Positions 1 through 11,475 of a stretch of 64,000 nucleotides of DNA are shown one piece after another. The DNA lies in the NCBI RefSeq assembly GCF_014898055.3, contig NW_023601212.1:33840329-33904328 (forward strand). The letters are read 5' to 3'. The notes below the pieces were generated by a model that was not told the DNA's origin, did not search any database, and worked only from the letters and a program-made list of their open reading frames with translations. The position numbers were made by a program, and so were the translations under genes. Each line of letters opens with the position of its first letter. Positions within the stretch are counted from its first letter, which is position 1. The stretch is from Talpa occidentalis. Its lineage: Eukaryota; Chordata; Mammalia; Eulipotyphla; Talpidae.

Positions 1-214
1 GTTGGACTTGGGAGCACCTAACAAATTTGACTCATGGAAGAAGGCTTGAGGAAGACATATTTCCTAAAACTATACTTACTCTGTGAGAATAGAAGATAGT
101 AGTTCCATGGATACATGAGACTAATAGGATTTATGGAGGTTAGATTGTCTTCCTTCAAAAAAATCATTAATAAAATAATTCTACTTGATTTGCTAAGTTG
201 GCTGCACTATTAAC
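1..214. other. Intron sequence, nothing recognised
   Basis: AT-rich sequence before the first L1M match. I see no gene or repeat that I can name. Confidence 0.4.
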
Positions 215-534
215 TTAAAAATATATTTTAGAGGAGTTACAGGTTTACAGTGAAATTGAGAGGAAAGTGTATAGAGAGGATTGTTCCCATTATGAATATC
301 ACTCACCAGAATTGTGCATTTTTAGTAAGGGTAAGCCTTTATTGACATATCATAATCACCCAAAGCCCATAGTTTACCTAGGGCTTACTCTCGTGTTTTT
401 GCTTTCTGTGGGTTTGAGCAAATGTATAATGATGTATATCCATGATTATAATACCATATAGAGTATTTTTACTACTTTTAACATCCTCCTTGCTCTCTCT
501 TATTGCTCCCTCCACCTTTACCCCAACCACTGAT

Positions 535-804
535 TTTTTTTAAGATTTATTTATCTATGCATACAAGAGCTGGGGTACAAGCCAGAGATATGGGGGGTGA
601 GAGGATTCACCAGAGACAGAGCAGGGAACAGAACAGGCAGACTGACTGAAATACACTGCTGAGGGGAGCAGCAGGCGAGTCAGGAGAGGTCGGCTAAGCC
701 ATGTGGGTTGCTCCCTGGCTGGCCGGGGATCGAACTCGTGCTGCAGAGGCTGAGGATTGCTTCATAGTGTGTTGCTTAACCCCTTGTGCCACCAGGGAGG
801 CCCA
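535..804 (-). mobile_element. tRNA-derived SINE, older subfamily
   Basis: Antisense copy: T-rich tail first, then the body, ending at ...ccaccagggaggcccac. The B-box complement ggggatcgaac is readable. It is flanked by a 12-bp target duplication, ccaaccactgat, at 523-534 and 805-816. It interrupts the old L1M 3'UTR. Confidence 0.92.
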
Positions 805-892
805 CCAACCACTGATCTTTTTCGTATCTCCATAGTGTTGTCTATGTAGCTGTAATCACACAGTAGTTTGCTTTTTCAGATTGATGTCTTTA

Positions 893-1546
893 TACTTTTC
901 GTTTTATTAATTTTTAATTTTTTTTACATTGTTGTTCATTTCTGTGCAGTACTTGATTTCTCTTCTCAGGTAGAGTCCCTGTAGTTCTCTCACCACCACA
1001 TCACCTGTGATCCATCACCATGGCCTCTAGTGCTCTTCCCTCCCGTTTTGATCCCTTTTTCACCCCATCCCCTGCTCTAAGCCTCAGATCTAAGGTTGCC
1101 TACAAGTTTTGCCTCTTTTCTTTTTTTTTTTTTGACCCTTTGTTCACTCTCCCTATATTCCTCCTATAAGTGATATCATCCAATATTTTTCTTTTTCCTT
1201 CTGTCTTAATGTATTTCACTGAGCATAATCCCTCTAGCTATGTCCATGTTGTTGTGAATGGCATAAGTTTATCTTTTTTAATTGCTGAGAAGTATTCCAT
1301 TGTATATGTATACCACATTTTCTTGATTCAATCATCTATTTTTGGGCATTTAGGTCGTTGCTGGTGAGAGTGCAGACTGTCCAACCACGAAGGAAAGCTG
1401 CGTACAGGACCCTCAAATTATTAAAGATGGCTATACCTTATGACCCATCAATTCCACTCTTAGGCATTTACCCAAAGGACACAAAAACTAATTCGAAATG
1501 AAACCTACTCTCCTATGTTTGTTTGCAACACTATTTGTAACAGCTA
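893..1546 (-). mobile_element. L1 insertion with 5' inversion (twin priming)
   Basis: From 893 to about 1371 the L1 3' end lies on the minus strand (3'UTR, then the ORF2 C-terminus up to the NQPKCP-type region). From about 1372 to 1546 the next upstream part of ORF2 (the GPTT..., [17 protein letters not shown] region, ending at LFVTAK) lies on the plus strand. The inversion point falls between adjacent L1 positions. Imperfect target copies agattgatgtcttta (878-892) and agattggcttcttta (1547-1561) flank it. ORF2 is degraded. Confidence 0.75.
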
Positions 1547-2487
1547 AGATTGGCTTCTTTAAATTAGTGATATGCATTTAAATCTTCATGTCTTATCATG
1601 GCTGGCTTACTTTTTTTCTTTTTGGTGCAGAAGAGTATTGCATTGTCTGGCTATCTCACAATATATTTACCCATTTATTTGCTAAAGGGTATCTTGGTTA
1701 CCTCCAAGTTTTGGCAGCTATTAATAGAGCTGCTATAAACATCCTTGTGTATATTTTTGCATGGGCATACATGTTCAACTCCTTTGGCTAAATTCCAAGG
1801 AACAATATTGCTGGATCAATTAAAACATGCATATACATGTTTCAGTACCATAAGAAACCACCCAAATATCAGAGGCTGTATTATTTTGGATTCCCAACAG
1901 CAATGCATGAGAATTCCCATTGCTCCACATCCTTGCCAGCATTTGGTGTTATTGGTGTTCTGCATTTTCACCATTGTAGTAGATATGTAGAGGAGCTAAG
2001 TGTTTTAATTTGCATTTCCCTGATGACATGTGAAGCTTTTTCATGTTAATTTTCCATCTGTATATTTTCTTTGTGAGTGGTCTTATTAAGGTCTTTGGTT
2101 CATTCTTTAATTGCATAGTTTGTTTTCTTATTATTTTAGCTTTTAGGAGTTCTTTTTTATATGGTATATTTTTTGGCAAGTATTTCTCCCAGTCTAAAAT
2201 TTTCCTGATATTGTCTTTAACAGAGCAGATGTTTTACATTTTTATGAAGTTTAGTTTATCAATCCTTTCATATACTTCTTTTCAAATCAATTCTTTCTTT
2301 TAATTACAGATAGTCTTGTATTGTATACCCTTTTTAGGGTATACCCCTAAAATCTCCATACCCACAGTCATTTAGGTTTTCTCTGATGTCATTTTCTAGT
2401 GGTTTTATATTTTTGAATTTTACATTTATGTCTATGACCCATTTTGAATCAGTAGATCTCTTAGGTGGTTTAAAGTATAAGGTCTAT

Positions 2488-3318
2488 CTGGTATTTTTCT
2501 TTTTTCTTTCTGGCTTATTTTGCTGAGCATGATCCCGTCCAGCTCCACCCATTTTGCTGCAAATTGCACGAGTTTATCTTTTTTGATTGCTGAGTAATAT
2601 TCCATTGTGTATTGTACCACATCTTCTTGATCCAGTCATCTATTTTTGGGCATTTGGGTTGTTTCCATAGCTTAGCTATTGTAAATAGTGCTGCTATAAA
2701 CACAGGGGTGCAGGTGCCCTTTTTGAATTAATGATTCTGTGTCCTTTGGGTAAATACCTAGGAGTGGAATTACTGGATCATATGGAAGCTCCATCTTTAG
2801 CAGGTTGAGGAATCTCCACACAGCTTTCCATAGTGGTTGGACCAGTTTGCACTCCCACCAGTAGTGCTGGAGAGTTCCTTTTTATTCCATGTCCTCGCCA
2901 ACATTTGTTGTTGCTAGGTTTTTTAATATGTGCCATTCTCACTGATGTAAGATGGTATCTCACTGTGGTTTTGATTTGCATTTCCCTAATTACAAGTGAT
3001 GTTGAACATTTTTTCATTTGCATTTCCTCTTTGGAGAAATTCCTTTTTAGCTCTTCTGCCCATGGTCTCACTCATAGCAGGAATTTAGAAAACCTAAATA
3101 AGGGATCAGGAAAAAGACTAATTATAATAAAATTAAAAATCAAAATCAACAAGCAACTATAAACCAGAGACACACTATGGGGTGGGGGGTAGGAGGGATT
3201 ATGGTCAAAATAAGGGGGGTGGAGATTGTATGGGGACTATAACCAAGATGACAATGCACACCTTGTGCAAAAATGAAAAATGATGTAAAAAATATATAAA
3301 ATAAAAAATATACAATCT
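2488..3318 (+). mobile_element. L1 insertion with 5' inversion (twin priming)
   Basis: 2488 to about 3064 is ORF2 C-terminal sequence read on the minus strand (YTMEYYSAIKKDK and MFIAALFTIAKLWKQPKCPK are legible). About 3065-3318 is the directly adjacent ORF2 end and 3'UTR on the plus strand (ggtctcactcatagcagg onwards, then a G-rich 3'UTR and an A-rich tail). The two halves abut at one L1 position, with nothing visibly lost. The copies aggtctat (2480-2487 and 3319-3326) fit a short target duplication. Confidence 0.82.
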
Positions 3319-3555
3319 AGGTCTATAATTCATTCTTTTCCATGTAAAAGTCCAGTTGTTCCAGCACTATTTGTGAAAGAGATTTCCTTTGCCCATTGCA
3401 TTGCTTTTGTTCCTTTATCCAAGATCAGTTGACTATATTCATGGGACTCTATTTATGTAACTCTGTTCTGTTCCACTGATCTGTTTATTCTTTCACCATT
3501 ATTGTACTGCTTCAATTATTATAGTTTTGAATAAACCTTGAAACTATTCACTTTT

Positions 3556-4123
3556 ATGGGAGATTCTAATATTTATTTAGCACTCTATAGGTTTACTGAA
3601 CTTATAGTGGGTACTTACTCTTCTTTGGGGAATCTATTTAAAATTCCGGTAAATCAGGAATCCCTGGAAAACTTTTCTTGAAAATAATAGACTCATAATT
3701 ACCTTATAAAACATGAATAGATGGGCTCTAGGTATAACAGAAGCTCTGAGGCTCTGCGTATAAACATGATGGTTGGTGGTACAGAGAGTTTGCCAAGAAC
3801 ACTGAAGGATTCATTTTGATTGGAGCATGGAGTGAATTAGGTAATGGTAGGTGAATGCAGGAGATTTGAAGATATTATTGAAGGTCTTACAGGATATAGT
3901 CTGTTGTGCAGTAAAAAGAAATTTTTAGTTGCCCTCATCTAACTTGGGAATTTAGAAAGAAATTTCAACTGGGGATTTTGATGTACTTTTTCATGCTAAC
4001 ATGCCTTAGAGTTCTAAAACCTTTATGACAGATAGGGGCAAGGTAATAGATATTTCCTTGGGATTGAGATTTCTGGGCAGGAACTGGAATTCACATTGAT
4101 AGACCAGGAGAAGAGCTTGGTCT
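3556..4123. other. Intron sequence, nothing recognised
   Basis: Unique-looking AT-rich DNA between the L1M block and the first copy of the 117-bp repeat. No gene or repeat named. Confidence 0.4.
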
Positions 4124-4240
4124 TCTAGGTAGGACCTGAGGATCTAATTTTTAACAAGTACCCAATGGATGAGTCTCATGCAGACGATCTTGAATTTTGC
4201 ATGTGAAAAATTTGCAAAGGGGGCAGTTCCAATCCCTAAA
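4124..4240 (+). repeat. 117-bp exact direct repeat, copy 1
   Basis: Runs from tctaggtaggacctgagg to gttccaatccctaaa. By eye it is base-for-base identical to 4979-5095, 855 bp downstream on the same strand. It does not resemble the SINE, L1, MIR or L2 sequence here. Confidence 0.95.
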
Positions 4241-4590
4241 TGATAGGTAGTCATTTGGAATCCATTTTCCCTCACTTGGGAGTAGTCCCTAGGCCAAATC
4301 ACTGTGCTATTTATATACATGACCTCCTTTTTAGTTCTGTATCAGCTGAGCATATAGAGATATCCTTAAGGAAATAGTATTTAGGTCAGAAACATCAACC
4401 AAAATTAGTGTAATTAGAGTTTTTGAAAGAATGAAGGGAATTTTTGAGGCAAATTTATCAGTAAGCCCTTAGTTAAACTTGTTTCCATTTGAATTGCTAA
4501 ACTATATGCACAATGTATTTAATTGAACTTAAACAAACTTTCTTTTGATCATTGAATACCTACTGTGCCAGAAAATTCTCAGCATCTGGG

Positions 4591-4709
4591 GTGTGTGTAT
4601 GTATGGGAGAGAGAGGTAGTGGGAGGGGGAGGAGGAGGGAGAGAGGTAGGGAGGAGAGAACAAGTGTGTGTGTGTGTATGAATGTGTGTGTATGTGTGTG
4701 TGTGTGTAT
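4591..4709 (+). repeat. GT / GA-rich microsatellite
   Basis: (GT)n with gtat interruptions on both sides of a purine-only core of gggagg/gagaggtag units. It lies between the two copies of the 117-bp repeat. Confidence 0.9.
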
Positions 4710-4978
4710 CTGGGCTAGGAGTTGGAGGCCAAAGTTCTGACACTAAGGTAATGTCTGGAGAAGCTTATTGTCCTCTGGATAGAAGGAGGCTATGGGAATG
4801 AATGGGGTTCAGGGTAGAAGTGCTCTTCTCCTTTCTGAACACTCATTAACTCCTTAAAAAAGGTGACTATCTGAATGAATATACCAGAAGTCTTTAGACT
4901 TGAAAATCTAAAAATATACCTGGGAACATGTGTAAATGCAGATAGCTGAACCTTAATACTAGATTTGGATTTGGCAGC

Positions 4979-5095
4979 TCTAGGTAGGACCTGAGGATCT
5001 AATTTTTAACAAGTACCCAATGGATGAGTCTCATGCAGACGATCTTGAATTTTGCATGTGAAAAATTTGCAAAGGGGGCAGTTCCAATCCCTAAA
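4979..5095 (+). repeat. 117-bp exact direct repeat, copy 2
   Basis: Identical to 4124-4240. Identity stops sharply on both sides: cttc versus agct before the repeat, and tgatag versus cgtaga after it. Confidence 0.95.
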
Positions 5096-5306
5096 CGTAG
5101 AGGATGCTTGCAATTTAAGGACTTAAAAGTCTTACTGGGCAGACTGATACGGTGCTAGGGTCCAAGGGTATAAAGCTGAGTAAATATGTAGGAGGAGAGC
5201 ATAGACACACTCCAACACAATACACACTGTGCTGGAGACAGAAATTTGTCCATCAGGTTTGTGTGTAAGAAAGCTGCAGACCCTGAAATAGGGAATGTAA
5301 ACTTGG

Positions 5307-5329
5307 AAAAAAAAAAAAAAAAAAAAAAA
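5307..5329 (+). repeat. Poly(A) run, 23 A
   Basis: A pure A23 tract. I cannot recognise a retrocopy body upstream of it. Confidence 0.85.
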
Positions 5330-8300
5330 CGAGGGCTCAGAATGAGACAGACTTGACCTGGTTTGTCATATTGTTTGGGATGTGCCTGAGAGGTCTGTGT
5401 TTGCAGTGAGGTAGAAATAGTTTTTCTTCCTCTTTGAGATGTCTTTTTTCAAAATAGCGAGTGCATCCATGAGGTTTTTTCATGGTTCTTTTTAACCAGA
5501 AGAAATGAACCTCTTTTCAATCCACCCTCAGACTCAGCTTCTCTTGAGAATGATCAAGCTGGGAATTTAAACCTTCCCGGGGCAGAACAACTGCCCAGAT
5601 GCAAGATGACAATGACGCCAAGCAGCAGAGGGCCTGTCATTTGTCTGAGACCACGAAAGGAGTGTGTGCCTTTGTCCAGAAGCTACTCTGTCTGATGTTC
5701 CAGTCCAGGTTAATGACAGTGCCAGACTGAGGGGAGGGGACGGGGTCTTCCCAATCATTATACAGCAAGGCAGGAACACCCACAGAATGCTGAAGTATTA
5801 CAAGGTTATTTGAATGACTCACTGTATCTCGATTCTTATTATCCATGATTTCACATTAATGCCTTTTGCAACATTAATATCATTAGTAAATCAAAATTAT
5901 TCCCAGGATATCAACCTTTAGCATTTATAAATGGGTTCCTATTGTGAAGATGCTAATATTGAAAGGCTACAAGATTTCTTAGAAAAATTGAAAAGAACAG
6001 CTTAATAATAATTTTGCATTTTGGTAATCATGTTTTACAGGGAAGGAAAAATTGAGGGGGGTGGATTCTCAATACAGGATATATGCCAGCTGCTAAAGAG
6101 GTGGAGACTGCTTTTTTGGTTCCCCAGGAGAGATGGAGCCTCTTCTGGCTCACGTAGGACACAGGCTGCCTTCTCCTTTAGAAAGGAGTGGCAGCCACTG
6201 CCTGTGCTGCTTCAGTTTCCCCCAGCTAATGTTGACTTTAGAAAGCCAAGAAAATGATACTACACCACTGGTGCCCTGTCTGTGCAGGCCTTCCTACCTC
6301 CTGCTTTTCATGTAGGTACTTATGCATCATATTTGAAGAGAATCAGTGTATCCCCAGGTCTAGAACCTTAAGACAGTGAAAGCTGTGTGCATGCTGGCTA
6401 ACTGGCAAGTTGCTCCCCTGAAAGTGTGTCCCGTGGGCATCCCAGGGGTCTGCTTCAACTGGGTTTTTGTCTGCCTGCAGGGGTGCATTTCACTTCTCTG
6501 CTGAGTGTCTGGAACAACAGGCACATAAACAACAGCAAAACCCTAAGTGTGTAGGAGGGAGACAGCAGAAAGTCAGGGGCCTCTAAATCTACCCCAGGCC
6601 ACAGTTTCCTTCTCTGTTGCTCCTGGTGTGTCTTTATGAAGGCCTGTGGTGCTCCGCCTTTTCTGGCTGGTCAATTGGAGAGTCTGTTTCTAGAACCATC
6701 CACCTCTCTGCTTGATCTATCAACGAGGACTTCCAGAACTGCCTGTTTACTTGGGCTCCCTGCCAGTCACTGGAAACCCCCCACCCAAACTCCCCTCCGT
6801 CACCTTCTGGAGCCATCTGCAGGCAGGCAGCTGTGGCTCTGTCCTCCCAGTGTGGGCAAGCATGGCATCTTTTCTGAGAACCAAGTGTTCTTACATGCCA
6901 CAAGCCCAGGAATAAGGCAGCATATTCGTCAGCTCCATTACACTCACTTGAATGACCATCACCAGGCGACCCAGTACCTGTGCCTGTGACAGCCTAGACT
7001 AGAAAGAAGGCACTTTTGATTTTTAGGTTTCATCATCTGTCTGAGTTTATTCTCATACCTTCCCTTCTCTGTGGCCTCTTTCCCTTTCTGTCTGTTTTTT
7101 AAAAGCATTGGAGGCCAAAACCAAAAAGCAAAGCAACTATAAAAGCAGATTTTTCAAGGGTGCTTCTCCTCTTGATTGGTCCAGAGGGAGAGAGCGAGGT
7201 GGCCCAGTACTGCCCACTGCCTGTAGGTGTTCACCCTTCCCCATAAGTGCCCTCCTCAGACTGCCTTTCTCAAGTCTTAGTGCAAAGGAAGACAGACCCA
7301 GCACCGTGGGACCTGTGGACTGAGGTGGGCATGAGCCTCATGGGACAGGGACATCCACTTGCCTGATTGTGTGCAGTGTTGTTTTAGGCTAATCCTTGCC
7401 CCAGCATCATCCCTGCAGCATGCACACTCCTCCCTCCATTGAGTGACTGCATCTCCAAGAAGCCTCTCACACACTTCTGTGCATTAGTCTGGAGGGAGGG
7501 CGAAGAATATTATGAGAACGAAATTCTTTTAGGAGCTAAAGCAAATTCTTTTAAATGATTAATTTGAAACAAAAAATAAAGTAACTAAAAAGGGTAAATG
7601 CATAGCTCAAAGAAATTTATTTATATCACCTTTATTTCTGGAGCGATGTGAGGATTTTGATTATAAAGTGTTGAGAAGACATATTGAGATAGGTTAATTC
7701 TTAAAATTTGATATAATATGTGGGACATCAGTTGTACATAATATTTTTAGTCCTTAAACCTCCTCTTCTGTGTTCAGAAAAAATGATGTAAGGTTTTTCA
7801 GATATTTGCATAAGCTCTATCCTTTCCATGCCCAGTTTCGCCATCTTTATTCTTATCTAATGTCATTCAAGAACAGGTTGTTAATGCTAATAATAAATGA
7901 TGTGCACTATTTGAAATGGTGTTTGTTGTATTTGAAATTATGTTGCTCTGAGGCAATTTTGAAGGATTTCAGAACATAGTCAAATTTGGGGAGTTTCTTG
8001 TCACAATGTCCACTTGTTTACCTTTGGCTAAGTTCAGGAAGAATTTCAAAAATAACTGAAATTGATACCAATGTTTTCACTTTCCCAGCTCCTCATGATG
8101 CAAAGTTGATTATCTAGATGAAGGGGTAACAAAAGAGGACTGGGGTTGTAGCAGAAAGCTGCATTACCAAGGAGGTATTGTTCCTGCCCAGATTTTCAGG
8201 TTAAGATGCTGAATGTATCTGCAAGGGAAGAAAAGCACCTCTCAGATTATTACCTGTTCTTTGCAGGTAAGATATAAGGTGTGTGCTTTCCAGACCTCTG

Positions 8301-9524
8301 GGGGCTTGCTGGCTGGGATTCTTGAACATCACCCTTGAGGGGAGGGGTGCTCTTCACCAACTATTTTTCTTGGTGGGCACAAGTGGGTTGTATTATCCTC
8401 TTCCCTTTGTGTTTAGCATAGCCATAGCACTTGTACTGGTGCAGGAATCCAGAGAAGTTCCATATGGTGCATCTGGGAAAAAGCTTTAAAAGCTAGTGTT
8501 CAGTTTGTTGGAACCTCATTTCCTCTGCCATAGCAACCAGCTGCAGATGAGGAGGTTCTACTAGGCTTCTTCCTGGAGTGAAGGGAGCTGACACAGTGTC
8601 TGTCTATCCTACCCCAGGCCCTTAACCCATACGAATAGATAGCATGAATCAGAAAGACGTCTTTGTTGCTTCAGGGCATTAAGATTTGGAGGGCATGTTG
8701 TTACTGTCACATGTCTAGCCTGGCATGATGGAAACAGCTTTTTATCCCCTTTATGTTGAATATTTATTAATAATTGTGTGAAACCCACACATTATCACGG
8801 TTTATTGCTTTTTGTTGCCGTTCTTTATTCTTATTGATCCTATTATTTCTGATAGCTGATATAACTTCAACTATTTGGAAACTAAACACCACAAAATCTT
8901 ACAGTGACAGGCAAGAATTTTAATGAGAATGTATTATATTTATGTTGTACACATGATTCTTGCACTTCATTGGGTTTATGTGTTATAGTCCATCCTCTAT
9001 CAGTCTGTCCTCTTCATACTATTCCATTGCACAGTCCTAAGGAGTAAAATGCAACATATAACTAATCTTTGCATATTCTTGTGGTAAATTCTAGCAGTAC
9101 ACATTACATGGAAACCATTGAGCAGTCTGCTGAAATGCTAATGCCGAGGAGGAGGAGGACAAAGATTTCAAGGGGTCATGCTCCAGGAGCATACATGCCC
9201 ACCAACGTCACTGTAAAGCTGTTCAGTTAAGACAAATAATTTACCTGCCTCTGTGAATATCTGAAAATCAGAAGTGAGATTCAAACTACATAGTTAACAG
9301 CATTCTAGATTTTAAAACTGTGAAGACATCCAAAAGGATGAGATAAATGTGGAGATGATCAAATAACATGTTTTTAGGGGTCAAATGGTTAAGTGACCTC
9401 ATTTTAGACATGTATTATTTGCTGGTGTTTTCCTTGGGAATTTTTTGGGGAAGTATATATTGATCTTTGGAATAAAACCCTTGCCAGCTTACACTACATT
9501 GTTTTTGTGTTACCATCTGATTTT
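5330..9524. other. Unique intron, part of it GC-richer
   Basis: No exon or repeat I can name. About 6090-7500 is clearly GC-richer than its surroundings and has short overlapping reading frames on both strands (for example 6636-6989 + and 6634-6903 -). None has a recognisable domain or splice framing, so I do not call genes. Confidence 0.4.
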
Positions 9525-9764
9525 TTCTGTTTTGTTTTATAGACTCCAATGTTTATTTTTTAATTGAGAGTACATTAATTTATAATACTGTATGTGGTTC
9601 AGAGGCATGGATGTGAGCACACTTGCTCAGATGTCTGTCACCACACCCACCACCCAGGCACCATACTCCTTGTACCCCCTCCACACCATGTTTTCACCCC
9701 CACTCTTGTAGCCTTGATTCTACATAGGGCTGGTTAATAAAACAAAAAAAAAGTCAGATAAAAT
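9525..9764 (-). mobile_element. L1 3'UTR fragment, antisense
   Basis: Contains an L1-type antisense 3'UTR: tttattttttaattgagag, then the accacccaggcaccat and C-rich stretches. It is bounded by catctgatttt at 9514-9524 and 9765-9775, a plausible 11-bp target duplication. The last ~30 bases are A-rich, which may be a second small inverted segment. Confidence 0.6.
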
Positions 9765-10151
9765 CATCTGATTTTATTTCCATTTTTGTATCATCAGAAA
9801 ATGGTTCTTGAAGAAATGATTTTGAACTTTCTGATAGATGGAAGGCTATTTGCATCATATTTGATGTATACACCCTGATAACATTCTGATAATCAAATTA
9901 CAATTTTGGCATTTCTAATCTCATGAGTTTCTTAATTGTTCTTGTCATATTCCCTAAATTAATGCTCAAAGAATTTAAAGTAGTATGTATTTTTAATACT
10001 ATAAGATTAGAATGTATTCACACAAAATTTAAGTATTGCCATTAAGTCTTAATATTTTTATATTTTTCTTGTTTATTATAGAAGCATATCCTGTCATTTA
10101 AAGACAGTTTACTCCTACACACATCTCTTTATGACACATAGACCTTTGTTC

Positions 10152-10262
10152 ATTCATTCATTCATTTAGGAGATACTTAATAAACAGCTATATTAGATAC
10201 TATGATAAGCACTATTAATACAGAAATGGAAACTACATAGCCCCAGTCTTAAAGAGCACATA
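10152..10262 (-). mobile_element. L2-type LINE 3' end relic
   Basis: Starts cattcattcattcattta and continues with a diverged form of the L2 3' terminus (agatacttaataaacagc..., ...cagtcttaaagagcacat). Confidence 0.55.
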
Positions 10263-10699
10263 TTTTATTTGTGTGTGCATTTGATTATTTGTAGGTGCAT
10301 TTTAGTTATGCCTTATTTTGAAATCACAACAGGGAAGTGTGGTAGAAAATTCCATTGAAACAGTAGAAGAAAGGATTTATCTAGAACTGATAAAAGGACC
10401 ATGAAGATCTTCACAAAGGTGATACTGGAATGAGGCATTTAATGAAATAGTTTACCACTTTGTTCAGTAAAAATATTCGAACAGTTGAGGAGCTTACCAG
10501 CATGTTTATTTTTGGGTAATTAGAGCACATTTCTCTGCAAATAGGGTGGCTCTAGCATTTATGCCATATTCTATCCTCTGGGAATTTGGCGATTATAACC
10601 TGGGTGATATTATAAAATATGAGCAAGGCAATAGCCATTCACAGTGGATCTGACAACAGAATTAGATGAAAGTCTGTTTAGACTAACAGTACCTTTTGA

Positions 10700-10835
10700 C
10701 TCTTTAATTGTAGGACATATGCACATCAATTTCCCATCTCTCAAATATAACTACTACTAATTTCTTCCAATTAAGGTTAAATGAGATAGTGCTTTTAATG
10801 TGGTCAGTGCAATTAATGGCACAGAGCATGAATTC
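10700..10835 (+). mobile_element. MIR relic
   Basis: Diverged MIR core in sense: tttcccatctctcaaatat, then taaatgagatagtgctttta and ggcacagagcatgaattcaa. Confidence 0.45.
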
Positions 10836-11299
10836 AAGAAATGATAAAAATTAAGATTATTCATAGTAATTAAGAATAGTCTTGACAATAAATTATAGAT
10901 GTTAAAAAGCATGGCACAATTGGGAAGGTAGAAAAATTGGGAAAAATGGCTTTTCAGTGAATGACTTTCTACTTGAAAGTTTGAAGGAGATGAGAGGGTC
11001 ACTTTGTAAAAGGTCGCAATTCGAATTTTTTTTGGCAAATTACTGATAATTCCATTTGTGGGGAATAATGATTTTCTATTCTGGTGTTCTGATATCAGTG
11101 ATCATCTATGGTGATAATGTTGTCGAACAGTCCTCGAGTGAGATGTCAGCATTTGACTATGATTGTTTGCAAACCCTGCTGTGATTACACTCAGTTGTCT
11201 AATTGCTTAATTTATTGATGTTGTGTTGACATGTTTTTCAACAGCAGTTGTGATTGCAGATAACTAATCATTGCTATTCTGGCTCATTATCTCACATTT
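10836..11299. other. Intron upstream of the exon
   Basis: AT-rich. Nothing recognised apart from the splice acceptor that follows it. Confidence 0.4.
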
Positions 11300-11325
11300 G
11301 CTTTCGATCTGTCTGATTGCTGCAG
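11300..11325 (+). promoter_or_regulatory. 3' splice site of the GUCY1A2 exon
   Basis: A T/C-rich stretch (tttcgatctgtctgattgc) ends in TGCAG directly before the GTG codon that opens the exon. The tract is interrupted by purines, so it is a moderate acceptor. The branch point is not obvious. Confidence 0.8.
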
Positions 11326-11469
11326 GTGGAAACAATAGGTGATGCCTACTGTGTTGCCGCAGGACTGCACAGGAAGAGCCTCTGCCATGCCAAGCCCATT
11401 GCCCTGATGGCCCTGAAGATGATGGAACTTTCAGAAGAGGTGCTGACACCTGATGGAAGACCAATTCAG
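11326..11469 (+). CDS. GUCY1A2: GUCY1A2 internal coding exon (cyclase domain)
   Basis: The exon is 144 bp, exactly 48 codons, phase 0 at both ends, and starts [18 protein letters not shown]. It continues through [16 protein letters not shown] to DGRPIQ. This matches the middle of the class III nucleotide cyclase domain of soluble guanylate cyclase alpha subunits. The [17 protein letters not shown] stretch is what I recognise as alpha-2 rather than alpha-1, which has GGLHKES at that place. From family knowledge, the Asp of IGDAY corresponds to the second metal-binding Asp of the alpha subunit. The alpha-2/beta-1 heterodimer is the nitric-oxide receptor that makes cGMP from GTP. There is no stop or frameshift. 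The next exon would be expected to begin with MRIGIHSG-like sequence. I did not find it, nor the preceding exon with the SDIVGFT motif, so the flanking introns run past both ends of the window. The identification rests on my memory of the protein, not on a search. Confidence 0.93.
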
Positions 11470-11475
11470 GTAGCC
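11470..11475 (+). promoter_or_regulatory. 5' splice site of the GUCY1A2 exon
   Basis: CAG|GTAGCC. The exon-side CAG and the first GTAG fit the U1 consensus. Positions +5 and +6 (CC) do not, so the donor is somewhat weak. Confidence 0.8.

Larger units (their letters stand above)
215..3555 (-). mobile_element. Old L1M-type LINE-1 in antisense, split by three later insertions
   Basis: Read on the minus strand, the pieces 215-534, 805-892, 1547-2487 and 3319-3555 form one collinear old L1. It starts in the 3'UTR and runs up through the ORF2 C-terminal region. The landmarks I recognise are the gaggaaagtgtatagagag and caaccactgatctttt 3'UTR motifs, the ttgcatttccctgatgaca motif, and the ccagttgttccagcactatt motif. 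Many stops and indels show that it is ancient and dead. SINE 535-804 and two younger L1s (893-1546 and 2488-3318) are nested inside with target duplications. The upper limit near 3555 is approximate. Confidence 0.75.

Noticed and set aside
6634..6989. Overlapping 89- and 117-codon frames in a GC-richer intron patch
   Set aside because: Both strands are open over the same bases, no domain or splice framing was recognised, and GC content explains the lack of stops.
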